DNA from: Oreohelix idahoensis
Lineage: Eukaryota > Mollusca > Gastropoda > Stylommatophora > Oreohelicidae
DNA length: 64,000 bases
Direction of reading: 5' to 3'
Assembly (NCBI GenBank): GCA_024509875.1
Contig: JAMPIV010000296.1
Location: forward strand, 79,501 to 143,500
Shown one piece after another: positions 44,054-56,147 of the stretch (positions are counted from its first letter, which is position 1; the number at the start of each line of letters is the position of its first letter). A model generated the notes under the pieces. That model was not told the DNA's origin and ran no database searches. It saw only the letters and a program-made list of their open reading frames with translations. The translations under genes were made by a program, and so were the position numbers.

Positions 44054-44352
44054 AAGACGCAGCAATAGAGACCGCAGTCAGCGACTCATAGCTTGACTGC
44101 CTGCGTCAGGACCAGCGAACCAGAGCTGGTCAAGACCGCACTCCACCTCCACGTGGTGGTCCTGGAAACAGTCTGCAGCTGTGCAGGCTGGCTGAGCGAG
44201 TGTGGATCGAAATGGGAAGGCAAACCCGGTCCTAAAAAATGCCGTGCAGAAGTCGAATGTGTCGACCGAAAGGTGCAGATATCACAGCTACGTTGTAAAC
44301 AGACACAACGCAACCACCGTCCTTTTCAGGGCGAACGAAGAAGAAAGAAGAA
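44054..44352 (+). repeat. Copy 3 of the roughly 300-bp interspersed family
   Basis: Collinear with copies at 26831 and 28028. It begins AAGACGCAGC, contains CCACCTCCACGTGGTGGTCC and ends GAACGAAGAAGAAAGAAG. It lies inside the 3' region of the minus-strand LINE. Confidence 0.82.
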
Positions 44353-44390
44353 TTTCTAGTTGGTTGAATGTCTTTTCTGAAGTACTAACC

Positions 44391-47300
44391 TTATATGTTT
44401 TCCTTTCTTTTATGTATATATCTTTTAAGTATTGATTGGGCTTCTCCTGGGGCATTTATACTTAAAACCTTATCCTCTGTCATGTCTATATTGTTATTTC
44501 TATAGTAAATTTTTAGTTCAAGCCTTTGTTGTTCGTACTTTTTACAGTGGATCAGGTAGTGGTCTGTGTCATTCTCTTCCTGACATTCTTGGCAGTGTGG
44601 TTCCTCTATCATAAAGAATGCTGCACCGAGACGGAGTCGCCACAGCTTTTTGTTTGATGGTATCTTTAATTCTTCTCTGACCTGGCATGTCCTTGTTGGT
44701 TCTTTCAGCAGTTTGAACGCATGTCTGCCTTTTCTACTGTTCTTCCATATTGCCTTCCATCCCTCGTTTATAGTTAGCTTCACTTGGCTCTTGATCTCCG
44801 ACCTTCCCAGTGCTGCTCTTATATTGTTTTTACTTATTCTTCATTCTTGGCGTGCCAACTCGTTCCCAGCTATACCTATGTGTGCTGGAACCCACACTAG
44901 CCTCACACTACATCCTCTGTTCCCTAGTGATGTATTAATTGCTAGAATTTCTTCCTTTATGTCTGGCCGGCTACATTTACCTGGGTGTTCTAGTGCTTGT
45001 AGTGATGATAGTGAGTCTGTAATTATCGTAACAGCTTCTGGTGGGTTATCTTCGATTATTTCTAAACTTTTTAGAATTGCTACCATCTCTGCGGTAAAAA
45101 TCTAAGCCCCTTCAGTTACACTGTAGCTCTTCTTCCACTGTGCTATTACTACTCCTGCACCTAGTTGCCCACTACCACCCTTGGATCCATCAGTGTAGAC
45201 GGCCAGACTTTGTTTTGTAAGTTGATTTATGAACTTTCTACTTATCGTTTTAGCTTCCTTATCTTCTGTGTTTTGTTTGATCTTTCAGTAAGTGAGTAGT
45301 CTATGATTGGTGTTTTTAGTTCCCATGGTGGTATTGTGCTTCTATATTTATTACTATTATTAATTGTGTTTGACAGTTCTTTGAATTGTGTTAGATCGTC
45401 TATAGTTCTCCACCATGTTGGATATCTGTCTTTATTTACGGGGACGTCCCATACACGTGGTTGGTTTTTGACAAACGCTTTATGTGCTGGGTCGGTCACT
45501 TCTTGTGCTACTTTACCCCAATAATTTAATCTTAGTTCTTTCCGTCTTAGATCAAGGGGCGATATGCCAAGAGCTACTTTTAGTGCTTCTACTGGTGTTG
45601 ATATAAATGTACCTGTAATGGTTCTCATGGCTGCATTTTGAATTCTGTCTAGTTTTGCTTTGTTAGAAGCTGTAGCTGAGTCATAGACTTTGCTGGCATA
45701 ATCTAGTTTCCCCTTGATGAAAGACTTGTAGAACATAATCATTATTTTATTGCTGGCCCCCCATCCATTACCTTTTACTATCCTTAGTATATTTAGGGGT
45801 CCCCTACAGCTTTCTACTAAATTGTCTATATGTTTATTCCAATTTAGTTGTTTATCTAAAGTTATGCCCAGAAATCTAGTTGTTGACGAGGTACATAGTT
45901 TCTGTCCTTTAATGGTTATATTAATTTTGTTTGCTGAATATCTTACCTACTGTTTTGTTTACATTAATTTGGAAGCACCAACTTTTCATCCACTCTGAAA
46001 CTTTGTCTATTTGTTTTTGAAGTTTTTGGTAAACATGGTCCAAGTTTTTTCCAGATCGCCAAATGGCACAGTCATCTGCAAATTGTGATACTGCATTCTT
46101 AATGTCGTTAAATTCATCTGCTAAATCATTTACAGCTATAGTGAAAATTGAAGGTGAAATCACGGATCCCTGAGGAATCCCATTCTGTTGTTCATATATT
46201 TCTGACTTATCATTGTTCACCTGTACAGCAAAATACCTGTCCTGTAATTTTCTAGATACCTATAGGTTTTACCAGTAATGCCAATCTTTTTCATTTTATA
46301 AAGAGCTCCATCTCTCCAGCATTCATCATATGCTCTAGCGACATCCAAAAAGACTGTCACTGTTTTCTCTTTCCTCTTGAATCCTAGCTTTACATCGTGT
46401 TCTAATCTTACAAGCTGGTCTACTGTACTTCTGTCTGCTCTAAACCCTGACTGGGTTGGGCTATATAACTGATTTTTTTCCAGGTAGAATTTAAGTCTTT
46501 TGTTAAGAACACTTTTCAGTATTTTGCCTAGTTGTGATGTTAAGGAAATAGGTCTATATGAACTTACATCATGGGCTTCCTTATTGTGTTTTAGGATGGG
46601 TACTATCATAGCTACTTTCTATGCTTTTGGTATTTTTCCTTAAGCTCCAGATTTTGGTTATAAAGGGAAGTTATTATGTTTGTAGTTTTTATTTGGCTTT
46701 ATTAAGGATTTCATAACTAAGTAGATCATGCCCTGAGGCAGTATTAGATTTCTCTTTTATTGCACTAGTTACTTCTTCCTCTGTTATATCAGCATCTAAA
46801 TAGTTTGTTTCATCTATCTGGTCTGATAGTTCCTTTAAAAACTATATCCCAAGTCTTTCTCTTCTCTCATTTTCTTCCTGTCCAGACTACTTTTTGCACT
46901 TACTTTATAGAAATACACAGCAAGGGCATTAGCTTTCTCTTTATCTGTTTCTGCTCTCTTTGGTAGTTTAATTGTTGGCATTATTGTTTTCTTATTGTTC
47001 CTTTTGATTGCCTTAAGTTTTTTCCGTACTTCTTTACTTTGAGTACTAGGTTTAAGTGATTGACAAAACTCCTTCCAGTTAGTTTCTTTGGCTTTAAATA
47101 TTATTCTCTTAGATTCATTCCCAATACGTTTGTACTCATCATAGTTTTCTTCTGTTCTGTTATTTCTATATTTTTTTCAGGCCCTTTTTCTTCTCTGATG
47201 AATTTCTGCACAGCTTTTATTCCACCAGGCAACTGGTTCTTTATTCCACTGAGTTTTTCTTTTCTTATTAATGTTATTTATTGGTTTTAGGTGCTGTGGC

Positions 47301-48151
47301 ATATTTTTATTTGGTATATATTTTATTGCTATTTTAAGAATTTCATTGGTCAGTGTTTCTGCCCACAAGTCATTATCATCTGATTCCATGTCTTTATATT
47401 CCATCACCTCCAGCTCTGATTGGAAGGTTTCCCAGTTTGCTTTTTTATAGTTGAAAGTCGGTTTCTCTGGTCCTGGGTTTAGAATGATGTTTTCATGCTT
47501 GGTTATTACAATGGGCAGATGATCTGAGTTTTGTCTTGTAACACTTCCCAATTTACATTCGCTAGGTTGTTAGTTGCTATACTAATGTCTATTGCTGAGT
47601 CTGGCCCGTTAGCTTGTGGATTAATTCTAGTTGCAGTTCCATCATTTAGTATTAGCAGGTCATTGTTTTATATAAAATCAAGTAGGCGCTTTCCTGCATT
47701 GTCTGCGTGTTGTCCACCCCAAGCATAATGATGGGAATTAAAATCGCCTACTATGCTTGTTTTGGAGCCTAGTCTAGTGCTTATGGCGAATATTTCTTCA
47801 TCTTTAATTGTACCATTTTTAGTGTATACATTTAAGATTATTTGGTTCAGCTGCTATAGTGACCTGGATACCTTCTATGTTGGTTGTATCAAATACTTCC
47901 CAGTCTATAATTTTAAATGTTTCGTTAACTAAGACTGCGACACCCCCTCCTCTACCTTCTTTCCTATCGTGCTTAAGTATCTTAAAGCCCTTACAACTAT
48001 ATTTACTATTTGGGTTTAAAAGTGTCTCTTGAAGAGCATATATAGTGTTAGTTCCTCCTGTCTCTGCAAGTAGGGGTGCAAAATTCTTTTTGATACCCCT
48101 ACAATTCCACTGTATAATTCTAAATCCTTCTAAGTTGAACTTTAATATCAT
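44391..48151 (-). pseudogene. LINE ORF2: endonuclease, reverse transcriptase, RNase H, CCHC
   Basis: The minus strand starts with the endonuclease: FRIIQWNCRGIKKNF, ALQETLLN and GRGGGVAVLV near 48140-47920, and SDHLPIVI near 47520. The linker PVAWWNKSC lies at 47215. RT motifs are SYRPISLTSQLGKI (46560), FLDVARAYD (46345), GIPQGSVISP (46180) and FADDCAIW (46070). RNase H has IITDSLSSLQAL (45025) and VWVPAHIGIAGNELA (44895). A C-terminal C-x2-C...H...C is CQECQEENDTDHYLIHC (44600). At least four frame changes and several stops occur, and the frame is lost around 47170-46610. Enzyme identity is clear; the copy is dead. Confidence 0.88.
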
Positions 48152-48193
48152 CTAGTATCCCTTTTGTTTTTGGTTAAACTATCAAATTTGCTC

Positions 48194-49780
48194 TTATTCT
48201 GTATTTCCTGAACTCATGGGCCCATTATCTACCATGTTCTCAAGGAATTCCACATTCAGGCTTGTCATTTTGTCCAAAACTTTTTTCACTAAGTATGGTA
48301 AAAGTAGAGGTTCTTTGATAGATTCTTCTAGGTTGTTTTTGTTTTCCTGTTGTATTATGCTCTTTTGGTTCACTTTCCTATTTTCAGCGGTTATGATTGT
48401 TCCTTCTCTGTCGATGTTTAGCTCTTGCCTTTCACTTTCTATTCTTATGAGTATTATTTGATTTTCCTCTTTTAGTTCCGACAATTTAACTAGTAATATT
48501 TCATTTTCCTCTTTCAGTTTAGACAATTTACTACATCCTGGGCAATTTGGTGCTGTATGGCTTTTATTTTTTCGAGCGCTTCCTCTGTACTTTTCAGCGC
48601 ACTCACATTTTCCAATGATGTAGCCGAATTGTCTGACTGGTTCTTTGTTTTGTTAATAACTTCCTGCTCTTTTCCTTTTAACAGTTGAGCTTTAATTATC
48701 CTAATCTCTTCTTTTACAGATTTTATTTCTGCTGCAACTTTAGTGTCTGTGTTGGTGGCTTTTTCTTTCATATCTTGGATCACCATTTTGAATGGTGTCC
48801 TTGTTAAGATCGATTCTTTTAGTGCTTGTTTGGTTTGCTGGTATACTGGACAGCCTTGAAACCTGGCACTGTGGTTTCCCTTGCAGTTGCTACACTTTCT
48901 GTTTAAATTCGCTTTTTTGTAATCGGCATCAGCCTTTGCCTTTTCACACTGCACAGCGGGGTGCATACCGGAACAATAACTGCATATTGTCTTGCCTTTG
49001 CAGCTGTTTCGGTCATGGCCAAATTCCATGCAGTTTGAGCACTGCAATACTGGGGGAATGTAGGCTTCTGTGTTTTTCTGTTTTTTCTCAAACAGTAATG
49101 TCTTGGGGGATTCTCTACCTTCCGTTGTTAAGAAAACCACAGGTGTATCTACATTCCCTTTGACTTTTACCCTTTCGACATGCATCATCTTTATGCATGG
49201 GTTCTGCTTGACCAAGTTGTTTAGAACTTCCTCGCTTGACAGTTTGGTGATTATCCCCTTTATAACACATTTGTTTGTTTCTTTGGATACCCCTAGCTTT
49301 ATTTGGATGTCGTGAGCAAGAGTCACTGTTTTAGCTTGTAGTTTCAGGTCTTCTAACATCTCTTTTATTTTATCACTTTCGTTTGGGATAATAATTATGC
49401 CAAAATGGGTTTTTTATATCTTGGCTATCGCCTTTTTGCCTAACACTGGTTCAAGAATGGTTATTATCGTGTCTTCATCTAATGCCTTAAGTTTTGCTAC
49501 TTAGCCAGCAACTTGAGTGATCTCTATCCGGGCTCTGGTCTCCACGTGGTCATCTTGTTTTCTGGGACTTGTTTGGATATTTGTGTGCACTTTCGGTCCT
49601 GAATTTTTATTTTTGTCTTCTTTGTTTTCTCCTCTAGTTTCCTGATTTCTTTTAGTTGTGTTTTTCTGGTTGTCCTGATTTTCATCTTCCGTGAGTCCTG
49701 TCTTTTTGTTAGCTGTCCCGGTTCTAAAGTTTTCGCCTTTGTTGTTTATGCTTACTGTTGTTTTTTCCTTCCAGTTTTTC
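48194..49780 (-). pseudogene. LINE ORF1: nucleic-acid-binding protein with three CCHC knuckles
   Basis: From 49780 a basic, Lys/Asn-rich N-terminal part is followed by an RRM-like segment (KCVIKGIITKLSSEEVLNNL at 49280). Cys-rich knuckles follow: CSNCMEFGHDRNSC, CSYCSGMHPAVQC and CSNCKGNHSARFQGC (49050-48850). Next come a coiled coil, then a shifted frame at 48526-48194 with SKLKEENEILLVKLSELKEE. ORF1 of I and Jockey-type LINEs binds the element RNA in the ribonucleoprotein particle. Stops near 49500 and 49415 and a frameshift near 48525 break it. Confidence 0.82.
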
Positions 49781-50091
49781 CCTTATTGTCTCTATTCTTC
49801 CTTTATTTCTGTGTCTGACTTATGGTTCGTGGTCCTGTTCTTTTCTGTCAGGTTTTTTGTTGTGTCCTTTTCTGTTGTATTGGCTCACGCTTTGCATTCC
49901 CCGGACTGTACGCTGGTCATTGCTGGCATTGTCCCTGTCTTTAATTTGTTACTACTCTTTTTATTATGTGCTTGGTTTTGTGTGAACTTTAATGTTTATC
50001 CTTAGTCTCGCTGCTTTAATCTTAAGTTATGTATATCCTTTTTTTTTTCTCCTTTCTTTTTATTTTTATTTTATAATATTATTATTTACGA

Positions 50092-50216
50092 AATACAACT
50101 GTTTATACATGCAGCAATTTGTACATGCAACAATTTATATACACAGCAGTTTATATATGCAACAGTTTATATATGCAATAATTTATACTTGCAACAATTT
50201 ATACATGCAACGATTT
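50092..50216. repeat. Roughly 16-17-bp minisatellite, right part
   Basis: Seven or so units of the form CAACAATTTATACATG with variation. They match the units at 43566-43640 across the LINE. Confidence 0.8.
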
Positions 50217-50744
50217 AATCTACTGAAAATATTCCCATGAAACTAGAACGGTGCACCAAGAAATCAGAGAACCAAAAAAAAAAAAAAAAAAAATCCACGG
50301 AAAATATACTAGTATAAAAAAATGTGAGCACAAATATTGATCACGTAAGAAGTTCGAGATTTTGCAGCCGCGTGCTAAAAGAGAGCGTGCAGTCCGTTAA
50401 CTGCTCTTATTTCAACATATATTTGAAGAAAAAAAATGCGGATCAATGGCCCTGTGACTATCCTCTCTTAACTGAGCTGGTCATATTTTTGGTCTGAAGT
50501 TGTTGTATGACTGAGCTGAGGTCACGTATTTGTCGTCAAAAGTGGAAGTGACAACAAGATGCTAGCAGGAACTGAAGGCATTTTATTCAACTGCACCATT
50601 ATGTCCACTCTTTAAACGTCTAATGCGAACTACTAACACCTTGAAATCTACCACTGTTACTACTTGTGGTTGCTACATGCTTCTTCAGCGGCAGACGTGG
50701 AGCGTTCAATTCTTTCTTTTTTTCTTCTTCTTCTATTTTTTTTT
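50217..50744. other. Unassigned sequence with a short poly(A)
   Basis: A run of about 20 A's lies at 50274-50293. Nothing else recognisable. Confidence 0.4.
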
Positions 50745-51080
50745 TATTCAGTTTATCACATCGGAAAAGATGTCTGTTAGATAAGCCATTTATTTATTCG
50801 TTGAATGAATTTATTTAACTGGAAAACACTTTACCTGAGTCATTTATTTGTTCAAGCACTCCGTGTATAATATTAGAAATGATTTGTATTGGCTAAGCAG
50901 TCTTGTATTTTTGCATTAAGTTTATGACACTAAAAGCAGTTTGTGTTAGCTAATTCATTCAGTAATTGATTCATTCAGTTTATAATGTTAGAAAAGATTT
51001 GGTATTGGACAAGTAATTCATTTATTGATTAATTCAGTTAATTACTTTAGAAAATGATTCCCATTGGCTAATTCATTTTG
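50745..51080. repeat. Degenerate roughly 70-bp tandem repeat
   Basis: ATTCAGTTTATAATGTTAGA, AAAGATTTGTATTGGCTAAG and CATTTATTGATT recur four to five times with heavy divergence. Confidence 0.6.
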
Positions 51081-51094
51081 CCCCGTGTAGTCCC

Positions 51095-51122
51095 GGGGGG
51101 TGGGGTGGGGGGGGGGGGGGGG
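51095..51122. repeat. Poly-G tract (G6, G4, G16)
   Basis: Three G blocks separated by single T's. It has strong G-quadruplex potential on the plus strand and is also a likely site of length error in assembly. Confidence 0.9.
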
Positions 51123-51350
51123 CGCTATGAAGAGACAAAGAAAGAATATGACTGTACTCTCAGGCATGTCGTATGAGGCGATTAATGTGAGGTTGTGCAT
51201 GAGTCTGTCATCGTGTAAAACAGATTGCAGCAGAGAATGCAGTTGCAGAAGCATGTGAATGATTAGCGCAGGCTTCCCGCCAGGGGACCAACTGCAGTAT
51301 TGGCCCCATACTCCATGGGGAGCGCAAAGAAAAGTGACGATGAATGAATC
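51123..51350 (+). repeat. Copy of a LINE-tail-like family (GCAGGCTTCC family)
   Basis: Contains GCGCAGGCTTCCCGCCAGGG, CCCATACTCCATGGGGAGCG and CAAAGAAAAGTGACGATGAA. It aligns with 58690-58900 (plus) and, inverted, with 60956-61135 and 63584-63790. A simple-sequence end suggests a retrotransposon 3' terminus. Confidence 0.65.
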
Positions 51351-51529
51351 CATTTATTTGCAGATCTATTTAATTTTGATAGATTAGAAGACATCCGTCC
51401 TGAGTAAGTCGGTCCGTCAATTTTGTTTGTGGTACGCCGCTATAGATGGGCGGGATTTATGCTTGTCCCTCTTGAACTGTGACTGCGTGAAACGGTTTCC
51501 CCCACAACGATTATGACAAACTGTGAATT

Positions 51530-52080
51530 ATTTTGACAGAGTCACTAGTTCTTTGACGAACTGTACAGGCTTGCTCGATCTGTGATGGCTGATTAGCGTT
51601 GGTTTTCTTACTAGTTTGATCGACACCAAACTTGTAAAGTTATTGATTGTGCTAGTTCTTCGACGAACTTCATAAGTAGTGACGGTTGATAACACTGGTT
51701 GTGAGACTAGTTTCATGTGTACGAACTCTGGTGACTGAAAGCACCGTTTCTTTAGCGAGGTTGATAGGCGCGAGCATTCTGTTGCGATTGAAAGTACTGG
51801 TTTTGTGGCTAGCTTAGAAATATTGTACACAGACTTACTCTAGCGGTTTATAGCACTGATTCTATGGCTTAGTTAGATGCACACGAACTCTTTTCTCTGA
51901 ATGAAAGCACCGTTTTCATGATGATCTTGATGTATCCGGACTTCAAGTACCAGTTAATATTACTAGTTTTGTGGGCGTCTTGAAACAAATCAACTTCCTG
52001 GATTGACTGATGCAGTGGTTCTGTAAAATAGCTTCATAGATACACAATTAGGCTTGAATGGATACATCCTTACCTGTTCA
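51530..52080. repeat. Degenerate roughly 75-80-bp tandem repeat
   Basis: Six or seven diverged units share GAAAGCACCGTTTC or GAAAGTACTGG, TGTGGCTAGCTTAG or GAGACTAGTTTCAT, and CACGAACTCT. Old array. Confidence 0.6.
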
Positions 52081-52249
52081 GTGACTACTTGGTAGGCACA
52101 AACCTTGTTTAAAGCATCATCATCCACGAGTGCTAATGAACATTGAAATCATTTGTCAATGATTAGTTAGACTGAAGCTTCCCGTGCACGCACCAATTAC
52201 TCGTACGTTAACTCTTGTACTCTGAGAAATGCGTACCAGTTTCCTGCAG

Positions 52250-52419
52250 TTGTGGATGTGTCTATGCGGTGCGAGAGTGCACGTGTAGAAACTTGTGTGT
52301 GTCAGTCGAGCAGTCTGCTCGAGAAGGACGTCTGCTACCGTCATGTCTGCCATGTGGAGTATACTTCACGCATACCAGTATGCGCAGTTTCCGCCACTGC
52401 CGTTTCCCACGATGCCAAG
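52250..52419 (+). CDS. Exon-like open segment, 56 codons (tentative)
   Basis: The segment is open in one frame (DVSMRCESARVETCVCQSSS, then LLEKDVCYRHVCHVEY and VCAVSATAVSHDAK) and Cys-rich. It is preceded by ACCAGTTTCCTGCAG, a good acceptor, and followed by AAG/GTAAGA, a consensus donor. It would start in phase 1 and end on a complete codon. A compound microsatellite begins about 70 bp after the donor. No family is recognised. It could equally be chance, so transcript data would decide. Confidence 0.25.
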
Positions 52420-52487
52420 GTAAGATTTCAGACAGGAACTGTCAGATCCTCCATCTCTTTCTTCTTTCCTAAATATGTCTGTACAGT

Positions 52488-52703
<216 letters not shown>

Positions 52704-52984
52704 CATATTTGTCAGACTATCTGTCTTTGTGTTTGTATGCCAGCTTGTCAGTCTGTCTGCTTGCTTGCTTACTTGTATGCATTTCTGTCTGTCGGTTTTT
52801 CTATTTGTTTGTCTATCAGATCTGCGTACGTGTCTATGCGTGGGACTGTGTTTGTGATACTCACATACACACCCACACACACACGTACGTTTTAGTCAGG
52901 AACTGCGCCTGCATATCTTATGTTTACCCAGCAGCCTGTCTGTCTGTCAGATTCTCTGCTTTTGCAGCGACTACTTTCTTAGGA

Positions 52985-53135
52985 ATCATCATCATTATCA
53001 TCATCATCATCATCATCATTATCATCATCATCATCATCATCATCATCATTATCAATATCTCTGAGTTCCAAGTTTTTTCGAGTCTTTTTTAACTCTTTCA
53101 CGTCTGTCTCCAGTTCTCTTCTCCATGTGATTATT
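52985..53135 (-). mobile_element. LINE 3' fragment with (GAT)n tail
   Basis: The minus strand reads TWRRELETDVKELKKT (53130-53080), then a decayed end, then (GAT)n at 53050-52985. It shows directly that GAT tracts here are LINE tails. Confidence 0.7.
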
Positions 53136-53557
53136 TTATGTCTATATTATCTTCGGAAGCCCTCAGTAATTTCAAAAATTTCTTCAAAGACAAAATATAT
53201 CTTTTTTGAAGACGCATGTGAACCCTCCTAATTGTCCCTGCGTTTTGATAGCCCCTCACAGACGGAAAAACTCCTCTTTCTTTGAGCACTCGACATCTCA
53301 CATCGTCAGAGGAATTCACACAGTCATGCATATACATACATACATCGCCCCACTGCAATGTTTCGGCCCATTAAACTCCTGACACTAAATGCAACACAAC
53401 TCAGTTAGAATAATGACTCCCTGGGGTGTGTGAGTTATTGATATATGTACTCTTTCACATGCTTGAATTGGGGTGAAGATGAGAGGTTTGATGAAGAGAG
53501 GGAATGGAAAAGGAGAGGAGGTTCGGAAAGATTGAATCCCTACTCTCTACCCATCAG

Positions 53558-53653
53558 GACCTCTACGCTTTTAGCCGCAATGCCGCATTAAGTGATACCG
53601 AAAATAATTACAATTGTGATAATTGTGGTTTTCCATTTATCATGTATGTTCAG
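53558..53653 (+). CDS. Exon-like open segment, 32 codons (tentative)
   Basis: Bounded by CTACTCTCTACCCATCAG (acceptor-like) and CAG/GTAAGT (perfect donor). The 96-bp segment reads DLYAFSRNAALSDTE, then NNYNCDNCGFPFIMYVQ, phase 0 at both ends, so it could follow the segment ending at 52419. A SINE starts about 17 bp after the donor. No family recognised. Confidence 0.25.
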
Positions 53654-53670
53654 GTAAGTGCTACCACCCC

Positions 53671-53905
53671 CCCCCTGATAGAGTTGTTAGAGCGCTGGTC
53701 TCTTGTAGCTAAGGTGCCGGGTTCGATTCACGGTATTATAACGCTCCAGTCTACCCAGCTGTAAATGGATACCTGACTTTGCTCTTGAGTTAGGGAAGGA
53801 AAAGGCAGCGAGGAATGGAACTGGTCACCCCACCTCTCGATGCTGGACCTAGTATAGTGAAGTCTCTAACACTTCACTCCCCTATGGGACTACGTTTATG
53901 TCAGC
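53671..53905 (+). mobile_element. tRNA-derived SINE, full copy
   Basis: Head: CTGATAGAGTTGTTAGAGCG (A box) and GGTTCGATTC (B box). Body: CCAGTCTACCCAGCTGTAAA, GAGTTAGGGAAGG, CTGGTCACCCCACCTCTCGA, ATAGTGAAGTCTCTAACACT. The head is closer to a canonical tRNA than the copy at 25704. Confidence 0.88.
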
Positions 53906-55523
53906 GTAGTAAGTCTGAATTAGGGTTCTGTCGTATATGATATACTGGGCGGGGCATCAATGGCCGCACCGCAACAGTATGATGGGGATGGCCTATAGAA
54001 TGTGGTCAAGAAGGTCCAGAAATTGGCTCGTTAAGAAAGAAAGAGATCTAGTCGCGATAAAGACAAGAAAAAGGGAAGGCGAATGCACCCCACAGTTTTC
54101 TAATAAATCATGGACAGTTTTCTATTTCCCTACGACATTAGCTCATTTCCCTGATTTAATCCCTGATTTCGATAACGAAAATGCCCCCAACCTCCTAAAT
54201 GAACGATTTTACATATATGTAAACACTTAAAGCAGACAGCAAGAGTGATACATTAAATAACTAGGTAATGATCAACGCGACTTTACAGTTTATTAGTTAA
54301 ATATATACACATAAAGGGTTAGTAGAAAATAAATAGGATTATGGTTAAAGCTGTTCACACACAGATGAAATGTAAAAGCGTATTTAATTAAATATGAGAG
54401 TGAACCTTTGTAAATAGTGACATGATGATGAGAAATATTAAGTGTTACTATACTGATGTCAAATCTACACTTTCCATGAGTCTTTCAAATTTTCTCCGTG
54501 GTATGATTATACGATGTTGTGCACTGACTCCCAATGCAAATGTATGGCTTTTCTAGAAGACGAGTAATTATAACTGAAAACGTTTGCCCATGCAGTAGTG
54601 AGAACTGGTAAGATGTAATGTCCTTCAACGCTTGGCATTCTTTTTAGCGTCGACAAACCGTTGACGTTTGTCGCAGGTAAATGCCTGCTGTCTAATCTGA
54701 AAAAGGCACTGACTAGACTGGAGCTCTTCATGAAATGATCTACCCTGTAACACGTGTGTTTCATGCAGTTAAGCTTGCTTCAATGAATGTACGTCGTGCA
54801 CGTTAGAGTAGAAGAATTCACTTCATGCACTGACGCATTGATTAGTTGGACTTGGCTCAGGCTATAAGCTTTAGCGTGAGTAGAAGTTGATATATAGTGA
54901 ATCATCAACTTGTGAGGATATGCGATCTTGATTCAGGAAATACGCTTGTGAGTGAGTTGAACTTGATATATTGGAGAACCAAATTCTCTGTGCTTTTACT
55001 TGACTCAGGTGATAAACTTTTGAACTTGATATATATTGCGAATCATCTTGTGAGCACGTGATAAACAGATAACTAAAACGTTGCGCGACCGACGTATACA
55101 AACGCGGGCATGGAGATCTTCCTTGTAACTTAGGACGTGTATGATGCCCTATCTTGTGAATTCTGCTATCCAGACGTACGCTTTGCTAGCTTCTTTCAGA
55201 TTAGACTCGGACTTCTGCAGGACTCCTTGTCCTTTCGCAAATTCCTTAAGAACACTATATGCAATTTTATTCCACGTGTATGAATTATAAATCCACAAAG
55301 GAATGAATTTATGGAACAGGCTGTGAACATGCTAAGCTCGAGGAAACCCTTCTACTTATTCTCCGCGATTGTTGATAACACCGTACTGACTTCTGGCGAA
55401 TGTGTCGTTATATTTCGGGATTGCCAGTGTCTGACAATTCCTGGGGCTGTGTCCTCTAACTGCGCTCTTTCCTCCACTAATTTGTCGTCCATCTTGCCCT
55501 GCGACATCTGCATGTTCAAAAAG
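53906..55523. other. Mostly unassigned; degenerate repeat at about 54840-55060
   Basis: Words such as AACTTGATATAT, AATCATC and CTTGTGAG recur at roughly 90-bp intervals between 54840 and 55060. At 55355-55520 both strands are open for more than 50 codons, with no recognised domain. Otherwise nothing is supported. Confidence 0.4.
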
Positions 55524-55665
55524 GTTAGGGAAGGCAACAGCAGCGAGGAAGGAAACTGATCACCCAACCACATAAAACTGAGACCTGGTACTGTGAATTG
55601 TCTAATAGTTTCCCCCACCACGCCCTACGGTAAAATATGCTATGAGACTACCTTTTACCTTTACT
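55524..55665 (+). mobile_element. SINE fragment
   Basis: GTTAGGGAAGGCAACAGCAG, ACTGATCACCCAACCACATA, TGTGAATTGTCTAATAG and AAATATGCTATGAGACTACC match the 3' half of the SINE. Confidence 0.78.
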
Positions 55666-56053
55666 TTTTACTTACTGCTTCACCATTCTGGATTCTTTAG
55701 CAGCCGCCTTCTCAATCATTATTAGCTACTATATTGTTTCCGAGTACAATGCTACGCCTTGTCCTAGTATGCAGACGAAGGAAGAGACAAAGAAACGTTC
55801 TGGTACATTAATTTATCAGACCACAAGATCTTGTGTATTTAGATTCGCGCCCTGATATAGCCAGCGATCCACATGTTTAGGTTGATCGGAACATGTCGAG
55901 GCAGAACGCCTTCAGAAGTATTACTAATTATTTTGGCATACTCGCAATGATTTAGTAAGCCTGCTGTCCAAAACCTTTGGTCCTCTAGCAGCGGTGGTAA
56001 GGGAGAGCATTAGAGTTTTTTTTTAAATGTTTTTGGGAGAGGTGGACGGAGCG
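55666..56053. other. Unassigned sequence
   Basis: No feature recognised. Confidence 0.4.
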
Positions 56054-56138
56054 GGTTAAGTAATTGACTGACCAGGTTAAGTAATTGACTGACCAGGTTA
56101 AGTAATTGACTGACCAGGTTAAGTAATTGACTGACCAG
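56054..56138. repeat. 21-bp minisatellite, four copies
   Basis: Unit GGTTAAGTAATTGACTGACC plus A. The copies are identical, implying recent expansion. Confidence 0.95.
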
Positions 56139-56147
56139 GTTTCACAT

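Larger units (their letters stand above)
43628..50091 (-). mobile_element. I-superfamily LINE, nearly full length but decayed
   Basis: Minus-strand order: ORF1 with CCHC knuckles (about 49780-48194), then ORF2 with apurinic endonuclease, RT, RNase H and a C-terminal CCHC (48151-44391), then a 3' region ending in (CAA)n at about 43628-43642. An RNase H after the RT together with an APE endonuclease places it in the I superfamily (I, Nimb and related clades). A 300-bp family copy is inserted in the 3' UTR. Related minisatellite units flank both ends. Confidence 0.8.

Noticed and set aside
55352..55621. 89-codon minus frame as an exon
   Set aside because: It has an acceptor-like CAG before an internal ATG, but its phase does not fit the 58135 segment, its donor is weak and the opposite strand is equally open.
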